A stretch of DNA of 64,000 nucleotides from Parasedimentitalea denitrificans (GCF_011813015.1 NZ_QHLQ01000003.1:186001-250000); one strand, 5' to 3'. Numbered from the stretch's first letter, positions 8,096 to 16,710 are shown. Program-made: numbers and translations. The notes: generated by a model from the sequence alone, not told the origin.

Positions 8096-9136
8096 ATGAG
8101 CAGACTGGCAATGGTGACCTATTCGGTCGCGCTGATGATCATGGTTGGCTGGCTGCTGATCGTTGGGCAATCCATCATGCTGCCCGTTTTGGTTGGAATC
8201 ATCGCAGTCTACATCCTGACTACGGCAGCCGATGCCATGGTAAGCATCCCGGTGATTGGCCGGTTGCCTCGCATTTGGCGTCGATTGTTAGTCCTGCTGG
8301 CCATAACGGCCGCCTTCTTGCTGTTGGCCTCGTTCATCACGACCAATGCCGCCTCAATTTCCGCCGCCCTGCCCCAATACACCGAAAACTTTGATGCGCT
8401 ACAGCTGCGGTTTCTCGACTTTCTTGGCGTGAAAGAAACCCCTCAATGGGCCAACTTTGGCGAACGCATTCTCGATTTGCTTGATGCCACGACGCTGATG
8501 CCGGCCGCTGTTGCGACAATCTCAAACGGCGGGTCCGTTATTGTAGCCGCCGCATTATATGCTGTTTTCATCCTAGCCGAACTGGATAGCCTGCCAAACA
8601 AAACCCAACGGGCAATGGGCAACCCCGAGCAAGCCACCCATACCTTGGAAATCGCGCGCCAGATCAACGAGAAGATCGGCAGCTATCTGGCCGCCAAGAC
8701 GCTGGTCAATATCATCTTGGCGTTTGTATCTTACGCCATTCTGATCATGCTGGGGATTAGCCACCCGGCATTCTGGGCCATTATCATCGGGCTGCTGAAC
8801 TACATTCCCTATATTGGCTCGGTCATTGCGGTGGTATTTCCGGTCACGGTCAGCCTGATCCAGTTTGCATCGTTCGGCCACGCCGCAGTCGCACTGGTCA
8901 CATTGATGATCCCGCAGATTGCCGTTGGTTATTACATCGAACCCAAATTCCTTGGCCGCTCGGTCAACCTCAGCCCTTTCACCGTGCTGCTGTCACTAGC
9001 GATCTGGACCGCGCTGTGGGGAATGATGGGTGCGATTCTCGCGGTGCCGTTGACGGCAATGGTAATGATCATCTTGGCCGAGATCCCAAACACCCGCTTC
9101 ATCGCGGTGATGATGTCGGAACGGGGCGACCTCTAA
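8096..9136 (+). CDS. AI-2E family transporter (PerM-like permease)
   Basis: This 346-residue inner-membrane protein has about seven or eight hydrophobic segments and the AI-2E/PerM family layout: an N-terminal hydrophobic block, a long soluble middle (about residues 80-160) and a C-terminal membrane core. Family-typical stretches are AIIIGLLNYIPYIGSVIAVVFP, YIEPKFLGRSVNLSPFTVLLSL and ALWGMMGAILAVPLTAM. Members have been proposed to export AI-2 or move Na+/H+; the substrate here is unknown. It is divergent from serC with a 225-nt gap that holds the serC leader, and is followed by repeat copy C. Confidence 0.9.
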   Translation: MSRLAMVTYSVALMIMVGWLLIVGQSIMLPVLVGIIAVYILTTAADAMVSIPVIGRLPRIWRRLLVLLAITAAFLLLASFITTNAASISAALPQYTENFDALQLRFLDFLGVKETPQWANFGERILDLLDATTLMPAAVATISNGGSVIVAAALYAVFILAELDSLPNKTQRAMGNPEQATHTLEIARQINEKIGSYLAAKTLVNIILAFVSYAILIMLGISHPAFWAIIIGLLNYIPYIGSVIAVVFPVTVSLIQFASFGHAAVALVTLMIPQIAVGYYIEPKFLGRSVNLSPFTVLLSLAIWTALWGMMGAILAVPLTAMVMIILAEIPNTRFIAVMMSERGDL

Positions 9137-9156
9137 CTCAAATACCTGAGTTCATC

Positions 9157-9237
9157 GCCCGGCGGAACGTCGGGCAGCACCCGCCCGCCCCCACGGCGGG
9201 TGCTTTCACACCCACCTCGGTCAGGCACTGCCCTCAG
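9157..9237 (+). repeat. Two-stem 3' element, copy C
   Basis: It starts 20 nt behind the permease stop on the same strand. Stem 1 pairs GCCCGGC with GTCGGGC (9157-9175). Stem 2 is nine perfect pairs, GCACCCGCC with GGCGGGTGC (9177-9185 with 9195-9203). The tail CACACCCACCTCGGTCAGG then CACTGCCCTCAG matches the tails of copies B and D. Confidence 0.6.
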
Positions 9238-9329
9238 TCTCTCACGACCCACCACCAGTCTTGGGCTGGTTCCCCGCGCCCTCTCCCGGTAATAGACACT
9301 CAACTGCCGATACCAAACGGAGCCCACGA

Positions 9330-10205
9330 ATGTATTTCGTTACCCTACTTTGCAACCCAACCAATCCCTCTCTGGATCCGGCACTTGTCGATTCACTGCG
9401 CAATGCATGGGGCGGCGGAGATGCAGCGTGGCTCTCCCCGGATGAGGCAGCCGAGTTCCCACTGGACACCTTGCCCGACAACCAGTGGGAGGTCTGGGCC
9501 GACTTGCAAAACATGGGCATTGATCTGGTCATCCAACTGGCCGAGGGTCGCCGCAAGAAGATGCTGCTGGCCGACATGGACAGCACCATGATCCAGCAGG
9601 AATGCATTGACGAATTGGCCGAAGAGGCCGGCGTCGGCGCGCGGGTCAAAAACATCACCGCCCGCGCTATGAATGGCGAGCTGGATTTCAACGGCGCCCT
9701 GACCGAACGGGTCGGCCTGCTCAAAGACCTGCCCGAAGCCGTCATTGCCAAGGTGCTGGACGAACGCATCACTCTGATGCCCGGTGGCCCTGCCCTGCTG
9801 GCAACGATGAAAGCTGACGGCGCCTATGCCGCGCTGGTTTCGGGCGGATTCACAGCCTTTACAGCCAAGGTCGCGGCGGAACTGGGTTTTGACGAAAACC
9901 GCGCCAATACCCTGCTGGTCGAGGACGGCAAGCTGACCGGGAAGCCATCGCTTCCGATTCTGGGTCGCGAGGCCAAAGTCGAGGCACTGGAACAGATCAC
10001 CGCCAAGCTGGGCATTTCCGAAACCGACGTCATGGCAGTAGGCGACGGAGCCAATGATCTGGGTATGCTGAAACGCGCCGGGGCCGGTGTTGCCCTGCAC
10101 GCCAAACCATCGGTCGCGGCCGAATGTGACATCCGCATCAACCACGGCGACCTGACTGCCCTGCTGTATGTGCAGGGCTACAGCCACGACGAATTCAAAG
10201 GTTAA
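9330..10205 (+). CDS. serB: Phosphoserine phosphatase
   Basis: It hydrolyses phosphoserine to serine, the last biosynthetic step after SerA and SerC. The 291-residue protein is a HAD-superfamily phosphatase with the nucleophile motif ADMDSTMIQQEC, a VSGGFTAFTAKVA motif II and the GDGANDLGML motif. About 80 residues of N-terminal regulatory domain precede it. I chose the ATG at 9330 because CGGAG lies 7 nt upstream and the protein then begins MYFVTLLCNP like family members; the frame opens earlier, at 9261. It is 6 nt ahead of the next gene, so the two are probably cotranscribed. Confidence 0.96.
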   Translation: MYFVTLLCNPTNPSLDPALVDSLRNAWGGGDAAWLSPDEAAEFPLDTLPDNQWEVWADLQNMGIDLVIQLAEGRRKKMLLADMDSTMIQQECIDELAEEAGVGARVKNITARAMNGELDFNGALTERVGLLKDLPEAVIAKVLDERITLMPGGPALLATMKADGAYAALVSGGFTAFTAKVAAELGFDENRANTLLVEDGKLTGKPSLPILGREAKVEALEQITAKLGISETDVMAVGDGANDLGMLKRAGAGVALHAKPSVAAECDIRINHGDLTALLYVQGYSHDEFKG

Positions 10206-10210
10206 AGACT

Positions 10211-10969
10211 ATGCTCGAAGTGGGTTTTGAGACCCTGCTGCTATTGCTGGCAGCGGGATTTGTCGCCGGGTTCATGGACGCCGTCGCCGGCGGTGGTGGA
10301 CTAATAACAGTGCCGATATTGCTCTTGACCGGAGCAAACCCGATTACGGCACTGGCAACCAACAAAATTCAGGGGCTGTTCGGTGCCGGAACCGCTGCCC
10401 TTGCCTATGCACGTGGCGGTCACGTTAACCTGCGAGAGCAGGCTCCATCAGCCCTAATCGCCTTTGCGGCCTCTATCGCTGGTGCCTTGCTGGTCACGGT
10501 TTTGCCAACTGGGTGGATCAGAATGATCCTGCCATTCCTGCTGATCGGGATCGCGGTATTCTTTGCCACCAAAAAGGGCCTTGGCGATCTTGACCGCCAC
10601 CGCCGCATGACACCGCTAGTCTTTGCGGCAACGATGGTCCCCCTGTGCGGCGCCTATGACGGGCTGTTGGGGCCGGGTGCTGGCAGCTTCTACATGCTCG
10701 CCTTTGTGACGATGGCTGGCTACGGCATTCTAAAGGCGACCGCGCACACCAAGCTGTTGAACTTTGCTTCTAATGCCGGCGCCCTGCTGGCCTTTTCACT
10801 GGTCGCGACCCCTTGGTGGTTTACTGGCATTGCTATGGGCATTGCCCAAATCGGCGGTGCAGCCCTGGGTGCCAAAGTTGCGCAGAACAAAGGCGCGCGG
10901 ATCATCAAGCCACTGCTGGTGGTTACCTCGGTCTCGCTGGCGCTAAAACTGCTGTGGGATATGATCTGA
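10211..10969 (+). CDS. TSUP/TauE-SafE family permease
   Basis: This 252-residue membrane protein has about seven or eight transmembrane helices and the duplicated TSUP pattern: FVAGFMDAVAGGGGLITVPIL, then TALATNKIQGLFG in the first half, and GAYDGLLGPGAGSF with AHTKLLNFASNAGALLAF in the second half. TSUP proteins move small organic or sulfur-containing anions such as sulfite or sulfoacetate; the substrate cannot be told from sequence. It follows serB by 5 nt and is closed by a hairpin terminator. Confidence 0.92.
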   Translation: MLEVGFETLLLLLAAGFVAGFMDAVAGGGGLITVPILLLTGANPITALATNKIQGLFGAGTAALAYARGGHVNLREQAPSALIAFAASIAGALLVTVLPTGWIRMILPFLLIGIAVFFATKKGLGDLDRHRRMTPLVFAATMVPLCGAYDGLLGPGAGSFYMLAFVTMAGYGILKATAHTKLLNFASNAGALLAFSLVATPWWFTGIAMGIAQIGGAALGAKVAQNKGARIIKPLLVVTSVSLALKLLWDMI

Positions 10970-10974
10970 TCCTC

Positions 10975-11008
10975 GAGGGCACCCATTTTGTCGGGTGCCC
11001 TCATTTTT
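10975..11008 (+). terminator. Terminator after serB-TSUP operon
   Basis: GAGGGCACCC (10975-10984) pairs perfectly with GGGTGCCCTC (10993-11002) across an 8-nt loop, followed by ATTTTT. Confidence 0.88.
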
Positions 11009-11021
11009 AACGCTTGCACTA

Positions 11022-11039
11022 ATTAACAATTAGGTTAAT
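11022..11039 (+). promoter_or_regulatory. Palindromic operator ahead of the ArsR-type gene
   Basis: ATTAAC-aattag-GTTAAT is a perfect inverted repeat ending 9 nt before the ATG of the ArsR-family gene. A -35-like TTGCAC at 11014-11019 precedes it, so the palindrome would lie across the -10 region. This is the usual arrangement for autorepression by ArsR-type regulators. Confidence 0.55.
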
Positions 11040-11048
11040 CATCAATCT

Positions 11049-11369
11049 ATGACACCGCTATTAAAATCATTTTCAGCACTGTCTGATGAAACCCGTATGT
11101 CGATTGTGGAACAGCTGATGGACCACGGCGAATTGCCGGCAGGCGATCTGGTACGTGGCTCGGGCATCACAGCACCAGCCATTTCACGGCATTTAAAAGT
11201 CCTGCGCGAGGCTGGCCTGATCCAGCAACGTGCCGAGGGTACAAAGCGGCTGTATTCCGCCCGCCCCGAGGGACTGCAACTAATTGCAACATGGACCAAA
11301 TCAAAGCGCGAGTTCTGGGAAAGCAGTCTGGACCGGCTCGAAGCTGCGATGATGGAGGACGATACATGA
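11049..11369 (+). CDS. ArsR-family winged-helix regulator
   Basis: The 106-residue protein is a single winged-helix domain: LSDETRMSIVEQLM, GDLVRGSGITAPAISRHLKVLREAGL as the recognition helix, then QQRAEGTKRLYSA as the wing. There is no cysteine-rich metal motif of the CxC type, so it is probably not a classic arsenic/metal sensor. ArsR regulators paired with SRPBCC proteins form a common operon type. It overlaps the next gene by ATGA. Confidence 0.92.
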   Translation: MTPLLKSFSALSDETRMSIVEQLMDHGELPAGDLVRGSGITAPAISRHLKVLREAGLIQQRAEGTKRLYSARPEGLQLIATWTKSKREFWESSLDRLEAAMMEDDT

Positions 11370-11794
11370 CCGACCTAAGGTTGGAACGCGACTTTTCAGT
11401 CACCCCAGATCGATTGTTTAAGTGGATTAGTACACCGGAAAAATTGCTGAAATGGTGGGGGCCCGAAGGCATGGATGTGCCTGTGCACGAACTAGATTTC
11501 AGCCGCACAGGTCCATGGTTTTCGATCATGCGAAACGGCGAAGGCCAGCAGTTCAAGGTCTCAGGTCATGTGACCCACGTGGACGCGCCAACATCCGTTG
11601 GTTTCACATGGGGTTGGCATGATGAAAACGATCAGCGCGATAGTGAAAGCCATGTGACCTTTACCGTGGTTGCCAATGATTCTGGCGCACGACTGGTCAT
11701 TGATCACCGCGAGCTGGGTGACGACGACATCAGCGCCCGCCATGAACAGGGCTGGACCTCGTCGCTGCGCAAGTTGGCAGCAAATATCACCTAA
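11366..11794 (+). CDS. SRPBCC (AHSA1-type) domain protein
   Basis: This is a 142-residue START/Bet-v1-like protein: LERDFSVTPDRLFKWISTPEKLLKWWGPEGM is the family opening and the end HEQGWTSSLRKLAA is the usual C-terminal helix. These proteins bind hydrophobic ligands; no enzyme activity can be assigned. The start overlaps the ArsR stop by ATGA, giving translational coupling, and the gene is probably repressed by its upstream neighbour. Confidence 0.9.
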   Translation: MTDLRLERDFSVTPDRLFKWISTPEKLLKWWGPEGMDVPVHELDFSRTGPWFSIMRNGEGQQFKVSGHVTHVDAPTSVGFTWGWHDENDQRDSESHVTFTVVANDSGARLVIDHRELGDDDISARHEQGWTSSLRKLAANIT

Positions 11795-11840
11795 CGACAA
11801 AGTACTTTTTCTAAACCCAATTCAGCAAAGGAACTTCGAC

Positions 11841-12155
11841 ATGGCTCAATTCATTTTCGCCTACCACGGCGGCAAGAAACCCGACACACCCGAAGAAGGC
11901 GCCAAGGTCATGGATGCCTGGAAAAGCTGGATGGGGTCGATGGGTGACGCCCTGATCGTTCCGGGTGCCCCTGTGGGGATGTCCAAAACAGTGAGCGCGG
12001 ATGGCATTGCCGACGATGGCGGTTCTAACCCGCTGTCTGGGTATACTGTTGTCGAAGCTGCCGATATCGCAGCGGCCACAGAAATGGCCAAGGGCTGCCC
12101 GATGGTGACCGAAGCCAGCGGTTCAGTCGAAGTGGCTGAAATACTGGAAATGTAG
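11841..12155 (+). CDS. YCII-related domain protein
   Basis: The 104-residue protein matches the YCII/DGPF type: MAQFIFAYHGG at the start, MDAWKSWMGSMGDALI, a Gly/Ser-rich middle with GYTVVEAADIAAATEMAKGCP, and a short acidic end. The fold is dimeric ferredoxin-like, and the function is unknown. It lies 46 nt behind the SRPBCC gene on the same strand. The trio ArsR, SRPBCC and YCII is a recurring association in alphaproteobacteria. Confidence 0.88.
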   Translation: MAQFIFAYHGGKKPDTPEEGAKVMDAWKSWMGSMGDALIVPGAPVGMSKTVSADGIADDGGSNPLSGYTVVEAADIAAATEMAKGCPMVTEASGSVEVAEILEM

Positions 12156-12172
12156 TTCGCCACAAACTGCAC

Positions 12173-12222
12173 AAGCCGCGCCTTTCCCAAGGTCAGGCGC
12201 GGCCCGGCCTATCGGCCGGGCC
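12173..12222 (-). repeat. Two-stem 3' element, copy E
   Basis: It lies between two convergent genes and reads out of the asparaginase gene, 8 nt from that stop. Stem 1 is nine pairs, GGCCCGGCC with GGCCGGGCC (12201-12222). Stem 2 is GCCGCGCCT with AGGCGCGGC (12175-12183 with 12195-12203), and TTGTGCA follows on the minus strand. The loop TGACCTTGGGAA resembles that of copy D. Confidence 0.6.
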
Positions 12223-12230
12223 AAACAGAA

Positions 12231-13229
12231 TTAAAACAACAGCTCAGCCGCTGGCCGCACAACACCGGCTTCGATGCCACGTCGGCTCAGGATAGGCGTG
12301 TTCATATACTTCAGTGTTTCCGGGTGGTTGGCATCCAAGACCCCCAATGACACCAGGATTGCCGCAATCGCGCATTCACTGGCACGGGTCGCACCATCGG
12401 TGATCTTCAATGCAACGCCCAAACGCTTTTCTGGAATGATGGCAATGAACACCGCCTCAGCCCCAGTCTTAATCGCGACCTTGCCTCCCATGGCACGCAT
12501 CAGATTGGTACAAGCACGGGTTTCACCGGCCACCAGATCAGGGTGCGAGGTCATTGCGGCAACCAATTGCAGGGCCGCTCCGGAAGAACGGTCAGACCGA
12601 TCTGCCGCCGAAGCAAACCAAGCCATCGAACGGGCCAGACCCGTTACCGTGGTAGCAAAGTTCGGCGCTGAACAGCCATCGATACCGTAACAAGGGCTAT
12701 CCTGCCCTGTGGTTTCCTCAAACGCGGACAGGCAGGCCTGCTGCACCGGGTGGTCGACCTCAACATACTCAGGACCAGCCCCCATATGCTGCGCTAAGGT
12801 CAGGAAACCGGCGTGTTTACCGGAGCAGTTATTGTGAACCTGGCATGGGCTGGTGTCTGTCTTGATCAACCCGTTACGTGCCGGGATATCGCTGGGCAAT
12901 TGCGGGCCACAGCGAAAATCACTGTCGGTCAAACCCAGTTGCGACAGCCACGCGTTCACCCGGCTTGTGTGGATCTCGGCACCATTATGCGAGGCACAGG
13001 CCAAGGCTAGCTGCCCACTTGTCAGGCCAAACTTTTCAGCTGCACCAGATGTGATCAGAGGCAACGCCTGGATCATCTTGGCCGAGCTACGCGGGTAGAT
13101 CACCGCATCGGGATCACCCCAACTGCGGACCACCTGACCACTGTCGTCACAGACAACAGCATGCCCTAGGTGAAGGCTCTCAAGTAACTGGCCGCGCCAG
13201 ATTTCGGCCATCGGAACCGGTTTTGTCAT
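12231..13229 (-). CDS. Asparaginase (Asparaginase_II family)
   Basis: The 332-residue protein is of the type found in Rhizobium and other alphaproteobacteria, unrelated to E. coli AnsA/AnsB. Landmarks are RGQLLESLHLGHAVVCD, PRSSAKMIQALPL, ACASHNGAEIHTSRV, HNNCSGKHAGFL, GIDGCSAPNF and the C-terminal GVVRPAAELLF. It should hydrolyse asparagine to aspartate and ammonia in the cytoplasm. The ATG at 13229 opens with MTKPVPMAEIWRGQL. It is a stand-alone gene, closed by a two-stem element. Confidence 0.9.
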   Translation of the reverse strand: MTKPVPMAEIWRGQLLESLHLGHAVVCDDSGQVVRSWGDPDAVIYPRSSAKMIQALPLITSGAAEKFGLTSGQLALACASHNGAEIHTSRVNAWLSQLGLTDSDFRCGPQLPSDIPARNGLIKTDTSPCQVHNNCSGKHAGFLTLAQHMGAGPEYVEVDHPVQQACLSAFEETTGQDSPCYGIDGCSAPNFATTVTGLARSMAWFASAADRSDRSSGAALQLVAAMTSHPDLVAGETRACTNLMRAMGGKVAIKTGAEAVFIAIIPEKRLGVALKITDGATRASECAIAAILVSLGVLDANHPETLKYMNTPILSRRGIEAGVVRPAAELLF

Positions 13230-13398
13230 GATATTAGACCTTTTTCTTGGCGATTTCCTGCCAATCGCACTTTCACCAGTGGTGCTAATGACGTTAGTAT
13301 GCTTGTGTCAACATGCGAGGGACACAGACCTAGACAGTGGCTAACACTGCAGGCACCCTGGCGTTATTGAGGTTATGACAGTCTTGGAGTCGGGACAA

Positions 13399-13935
13399 AT
13401 GGCATCGAAATTTGCCCATGCAGTTATAAGCCTGTGCCTAGCAGGCATGGCCGCCACTACTGCATATGCACAACAATCCCAAAGCACCAACCGCGTTGCC
13501 GCCAACGTGGACTGGAGTGTTTTTCAGGGGAATGACCCCGTTGAATGCTGGGGCGTTTCCGCCCCAAAAGAGTCGGTCAACACGCGCGATGGCCGCGTTG
13601 TCGCCGTACGTCGCAGCGAAATTCAGCTGTTTGTTTTCTTCCGTCCTGACGGCGGTGCCAATGGCCAGCTGACCTTTACCGGTGGCTATCCATTTGCTCC
13701 GGGATCCACAGTAAACATGAAAGTCGGCGAGTCCGAATTTGAACTGTTCACCGAAGGCGAGTGGGCCTGGCCTGCAACCGCAGCTGACGACACCAAAATC
13801 ATCACCGCGATGAAGCGTGGAGCAAAAGCGATTTTGACCGCCCGATCAGCCCGCGGCACCCAAACGCAAGACACCTTCTCTCTGCTGGGCTTTACCGCAG
13901 CTATCGAAGACGCCGACAAGCGCTGCACCAAGTAA
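13399..13935 (+). CDS. Secreted IalB-like protein (invasion-associated locus B family)
   Basis: This is a 178-residue protein with a signal peptide (MASKFAHAVISLCLAGMAATTAYAQ, cleavage after AYA). The mature part has VDWSVFQGNDPVECWGVSAP, RRSEIQLFVFFRP, FTGGYPFAPGSTVNMKVG and a C-terminal FSLLGFTAAIEDADKRC, which is the IalB/COG5342 pattern. It is periplasmic; the family has no agreed biochemical role. Two cysteines, in VECWG and DKRC, could form a disulfide. ATG 13399 is preferred (GGAG 9 nt upstream) over ATG 13375. Confidence 0.87.
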   Translation: MASKFAHAVISLCLAGMAATTAYAQQSQSTNRVAANVDWSVFQGNDPVECWGVSAPKESVNTRDGRVVAVRRSEIQLFVFFRPDGGANGQLTFTGGYPFAPGSTVNMKVGESEFELFTEGEWAWPATAADDTKIITAMKRGAKAILTARSARGTQTQDTFSLLGFTAAIEDADKRCTK

Positions 13936-13956
13936 ACCACTGAACATGACATTGAT

Positions 13957-13994
13957 AAGTTCCGGCATCGCAAGGTTCCGGAACTTTGTTTTTT
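13957..13994 (+). terminator. Terminator of the IalB-like gene
   Basis: AAGTTCCGG (13957-13965) pairs perfectly with CCGGAACTT (13978-13986), followed by G and a run of six T. Confidence 0.9.
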
Positions 13995-14123
13995 CTACAA
14001 AGCCGGTTTCACTCTCGCGTTCTCAAATCGGCGCGATGGTAACGATATCGCCCGAAATCTTTTGATCTTGGCGCAAACTCCTATATAGAGCCGCATCTGC
14101 CCTAATAGCACCGAGTCCCTGCC

Positions 14124-15311
14124 ATGACCGTCGACGCACCGATCACCCAAGACGTAGTTACCATTCCCCGCAAGCTGCCCGAGGGCGGTAAGATCAATCT
14201 TGTCGGCCAGACTCGTGAACAACTGCGAGAGACGTTGATCCAGCTGGGCACCAAAGAAAAGCAGGCCAAGATGCGGGTTGGTCAGATCTGGCAGTGGATC
14301 TACCAGTGGGGCAAACGCGACTTTGCCGACATGACTAACCTGTCCAAGGCGCTGCGGGCAGATCTTGCCGAACACTGCGTCATCGAAATCCCCGAGATGA
14401 TTACCAAGCAGGTATCCGAAGACGGCACCCGCAAGTATCTGGTGCGTATCGCCGGCGGTCACGAGGTAGAGGTGGTCTATATCCCCGAAACCGACCGCGG
14501 CACTCTCTGCATCTCCTCTCAGGTTGGCTGCACCCTGACTTGTTCGTTCTGCCACACCGGCACCCAGAAACTGGTGCGCAACCTGACCTCGGCAGAAATC
14601 ATCGGCCAAGTGATGATGGCACGCGACGATCTGGACGAATGGCCTGTGCCCGGCACACGGTCAGATGATCGTACCCGGCTGCTGTCGAACATCGTCCTGA
14701 TGGGTATGGGCGAACCGCTGTACAACTTTGAAAACGTCCGTGACGCGATGAAGATCGCAATGGATCCAGAAGGTATCCAGCTCAGCCGTCGCCGCATCAC
14801 CCTGTCCACCTCTGGTATCGTTCCCGAGATCATTCGCACGGCGGATGAGATCGGCTGCCTGTTGGCGGTGTCGTTCCACGCCACCACCGACGAGGTGCGC
14901 GACAAGCTGGTGCCGATCAACAAAAAGTGGAACATTGAGGCCCTACTCGAGGCGCTGCGCGCTTACCCGCGTCTGTCAAATTCCGAACGCATCACTTTTG
15001 AGTATGTGATGCTGGATCGTGTGAACGACAGCAAAGAAGATGCGCACCGTCTGGTCAAGCTGATCAAAGGCATCCCGGCCAAGATCAACCTGATCCCGTT
15101 CAACGAATGGCCCGGTGCGCCATACAAGCGTAGCTCGAACAACCGCATCCACACCTTTGCCGACATCATCCACGATGCCGGCTATGCCTCGCCCATTCGT
15201 CGCCCCCGTGGCGAAGACATCATGGCGGCCTGTGGTCAATTGAAGTCGGCCACCGAACGCTCCCGTAAAAGCCGCAAGCAGATTGAGGCCGAGGCTGGGA
15301 TTTCGTCCTAG
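14124..15311 (+). CDS. rlmN: Dual-specificity 23S rRNA/tRNA adenine-C2 methyltransferase
   Basis: This radical-SAM enzyme methylates A2503 of 23S rRNA and A37 of some tRNAs. At 395 residues it has the iron-sulfur motif [11 protein letters not shown], the SAM-binding [11 protein letters not shown], the [12 protein letters not shown] strand, and a C-terminal DIMAACGQL in which the cysteine is the catalytic partner of the RlmN mechanism. The N-terminal [13 protein letters not shown] region is the accessory domain. It is monocistronic, with repeat copy D behind it. Confidence 0.97.
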   Translation: MTVDAPITQDVVTIPRKLPEGGKINLVGQTREQLRETLIQLGTKEKQAKMRVGQIWQWIYQWGKRDFADMTNLSKALRADLAEHCVIEIPEMITKQVSEDGTRKYLVRIAGGHEVEVVYIPETDRGTLCISSQVGCTLTCSFCHTGTQKLVRNLTSAEIIGQVMMARDDLDEWPVPGTRSDDRTRLLSNIVLMGMGEPLYNFENVRDAMKIAMDPEGIQLSRRRITLSTSGIVPEIIRTADEIGCLLAVSFHATTDEVRDKLVPINKKWNIEALLEALRAYPRLSNSERITFEYVMLDRVNDSKEDAHRLVKLIKGIPAKINLIPFNEWPGAPYKRSSNNRIHTFADIIHDAGYASPIRRPRGEDIMAACGQLKSATERSRKSRKQIEAEAGISS

Positions 15312-15357
15312 AACTAAGCACTCTCTTAATTGCTGAACAGGTTTTCACCCTTGTTTC

Positions 15358-15440
15358 GCCCGGCGGCAACGCCGGGCAGCGCCTGACCTTTCCCCCGGGA
15401 AGGCGCTTTGCACCTCCCCAAGGTCGGGCGATCCCCTCAG
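15358..15440 (+). repeat. Two-stem 3' element, copy D
   Basis: It starts 46 nt behind the rlmN stop on the same strand. Stem 1 is GCCCGGC-ggcaac-GCCGGGC (15358-15377). Stem 2 is GCGCC with GGCGC (15379-15383 with 15402-15406), with an inner CCTT/AAGG extension. The tail TTTGCACCTCCCCAAGGTCG then GGCGATCCCCTCAG matches copies B and C. Confidence 0.6.
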
Positions 15441-15609
15441 TTTTGCAAGATGAGTGCGGAGCGATAGCGCTCTGCCATCTTAAACACTTCCTTCACACTC
15501 AAGGCGGCCCGCCTTATTTGCCTCAAACTTTCCTCAATTCCGGTAAATTTCCGCCACTCTGAACAATCAGTTTCCAACCTGAGAACAATCAAAAATAGGA
15601 GAACTGAAA

Positions 15610-15819
15610 ATGGCACAGGCAGATATCGGCGGCAGCATGATCGAAGACGGCGTACTGGCCCTAGTACGTGACGAAAAAGCAAAAGCACTGAGCGCACGTG
15701 AGTGGAAATTCCGCCTCAAAGGCTATGGCTATGCAATCAAAGATGTGAGCGGCGCACAGGTGCTGACCAGCTTGACCCAAGGTGTTGAACTGGGTGTTCT
15801 GCCAGCAGACATGGCCTGA
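15610..15819 (+). CDS. Small conserved-type hypothetical protein
   Basis: It has 69 residues and a good ribosome site (AGGAG 8 nt upstream). The sequence opens MAQADIGGSMIEDGVLALVR, then a basic REWKFRLKGYGYAIKD stretch and a TSLTQGVELGVLPADMA end. It has no signal peptide and no membrane segment. The coding-like composition, the ribosome site and its own upstream region make it a real gene. I have a weak memory of similar small proteins in Rhodobacterales but cannot name a family. The function is unknown. Confidence 0.7.
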   Translation: MAQADIGGSMIEDGVLALVRDEKAKALSAREWKFRLKGYGYAIKDVSGAQVLTSLTQGVELGVLPADMA

Positions 15820-15861
15820 TACCAACACAGACCTTTGATTGCAGAATAGATTTGGGGCGGA

Positions 15862-16710
15862 TTATTTCTCCCGCCCGGGAAGATTGTCGCGCGGCGGTGC
15901 GGGCTCCCAGTTATCAATGAGCTCCATCGCCTCTTGCGCAGTATCAACAAAGCGGAACAGATCCAGATCCTGATCCGAAATTGTGCCAGCATCCGCCAGC
16001 GCGTCCCAATTGATCACCTTTTCCCAGAACTCCTTGCCAAACAGCAGGAACGGCACCCGTTCCATACGGCCGGTCTGGATCAGCGTCAGGCTTTCAAACA
16101 GCTCGTCCATGGTGCCAAAGCCACCGGGGAACACACAGATCGCCCGCGCCCGCATCAGGAAATGCATCTTGCGGATGGCAAAATAGTGAAAGTTGAAGCT
16201 CAGGTCAGGCGTCACAAATTCATTCGGCGCCTGTTCATGCGGCAGCACAATGCTCAATCCAATGGATGCGCCTCCAGCATCCAACGCCCCACGATTACCA
16301 GCCTCCATCACACCGGGACCGCCCCCAGTCACAATGACGTTCTCGCGTCCGCCAGTTTCAATCGATTTCTCGGTCATCAACTTGGCGAACTCGCGCGCCT
16401 CGTCATAAAATTCGGACAGATCCGCCAGCGTCTGGGTCCGCGCCTGATCCTTTTTCACCGGATCGGGAATACGCGCACCACCAAACATCACGATCGTGCT
16501 TTCAATGCCGCGCTCGTCCAACAACATCTGTGGCTTCAGCAGCTCCAGTTGCAGCCGGACCGGACGCAGCTCATCGCGGCACAGAAAATCCTCATCCGCA
16601 AAGGCCAGCCGATACGCCGGAGAATCGCTTTGCGGGGTCGAGGGCACATGTTCAGCCTGATCCCGATCGGAATGGGCATCGCGAAAACGGCTATGGCGGT
16701 CGTCTTTCAT
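15862..16710 (-). CDS. LOG-family Rossmann protein (TIGR00730 type)
   Basis: This 282-residue protein has a variable polar N-terminus (about 70 residues) and a LOG core: IVMFGGARIPDP, VIVTGGGPGVMEAGNRGALDAGG, SIGLSIVLPHEQ and the signature PGGFGTMDELFESLTLIQTG. Known LOG proteins are nucleoside 5'-monophosphate phosphoribohydrolases, including cytokinin-activating enzymes, and some bacterial members are still called lysine-decarboxylase-like by mistake. The length places it with the larger bacterial LOG subgroup. It is transcribed away from the dehydratase gene. Confidence 0.9.
   Translation of the reverse strand: MKDDRHSRFRDAHSDRDQAEHVPSTPQSDSPAYRLAFADEDFLCRDELRPVRLQLELLKPQMLLDERGIESTIVMFGGARIPDPVKKDQARTQTLADLSEFYDEAREFAKLMTEKSIETGGRENVIVTGGGPGVMEAGNRGALDAGGASIGLSIVLPHEQAPNEFVTPDLSFNFHYFAIRKMHFLMRARAICVFPGGFGTMDELFESLTLIQTGRMERVPFLLFGKEFWEKVINWDALADAGTISDQDLDLFRFVDTAQEAMELIDNWEPAPPRDNLPGREK

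Noticed and set aside
10211..10969. Assigning the TSUP permease to taurine or sulfite export
   Set aside because: Nothing in the neighbourhood (serB, ArsR/SRPBCC genes) concerns sulfonates, so no substrate is claimed.
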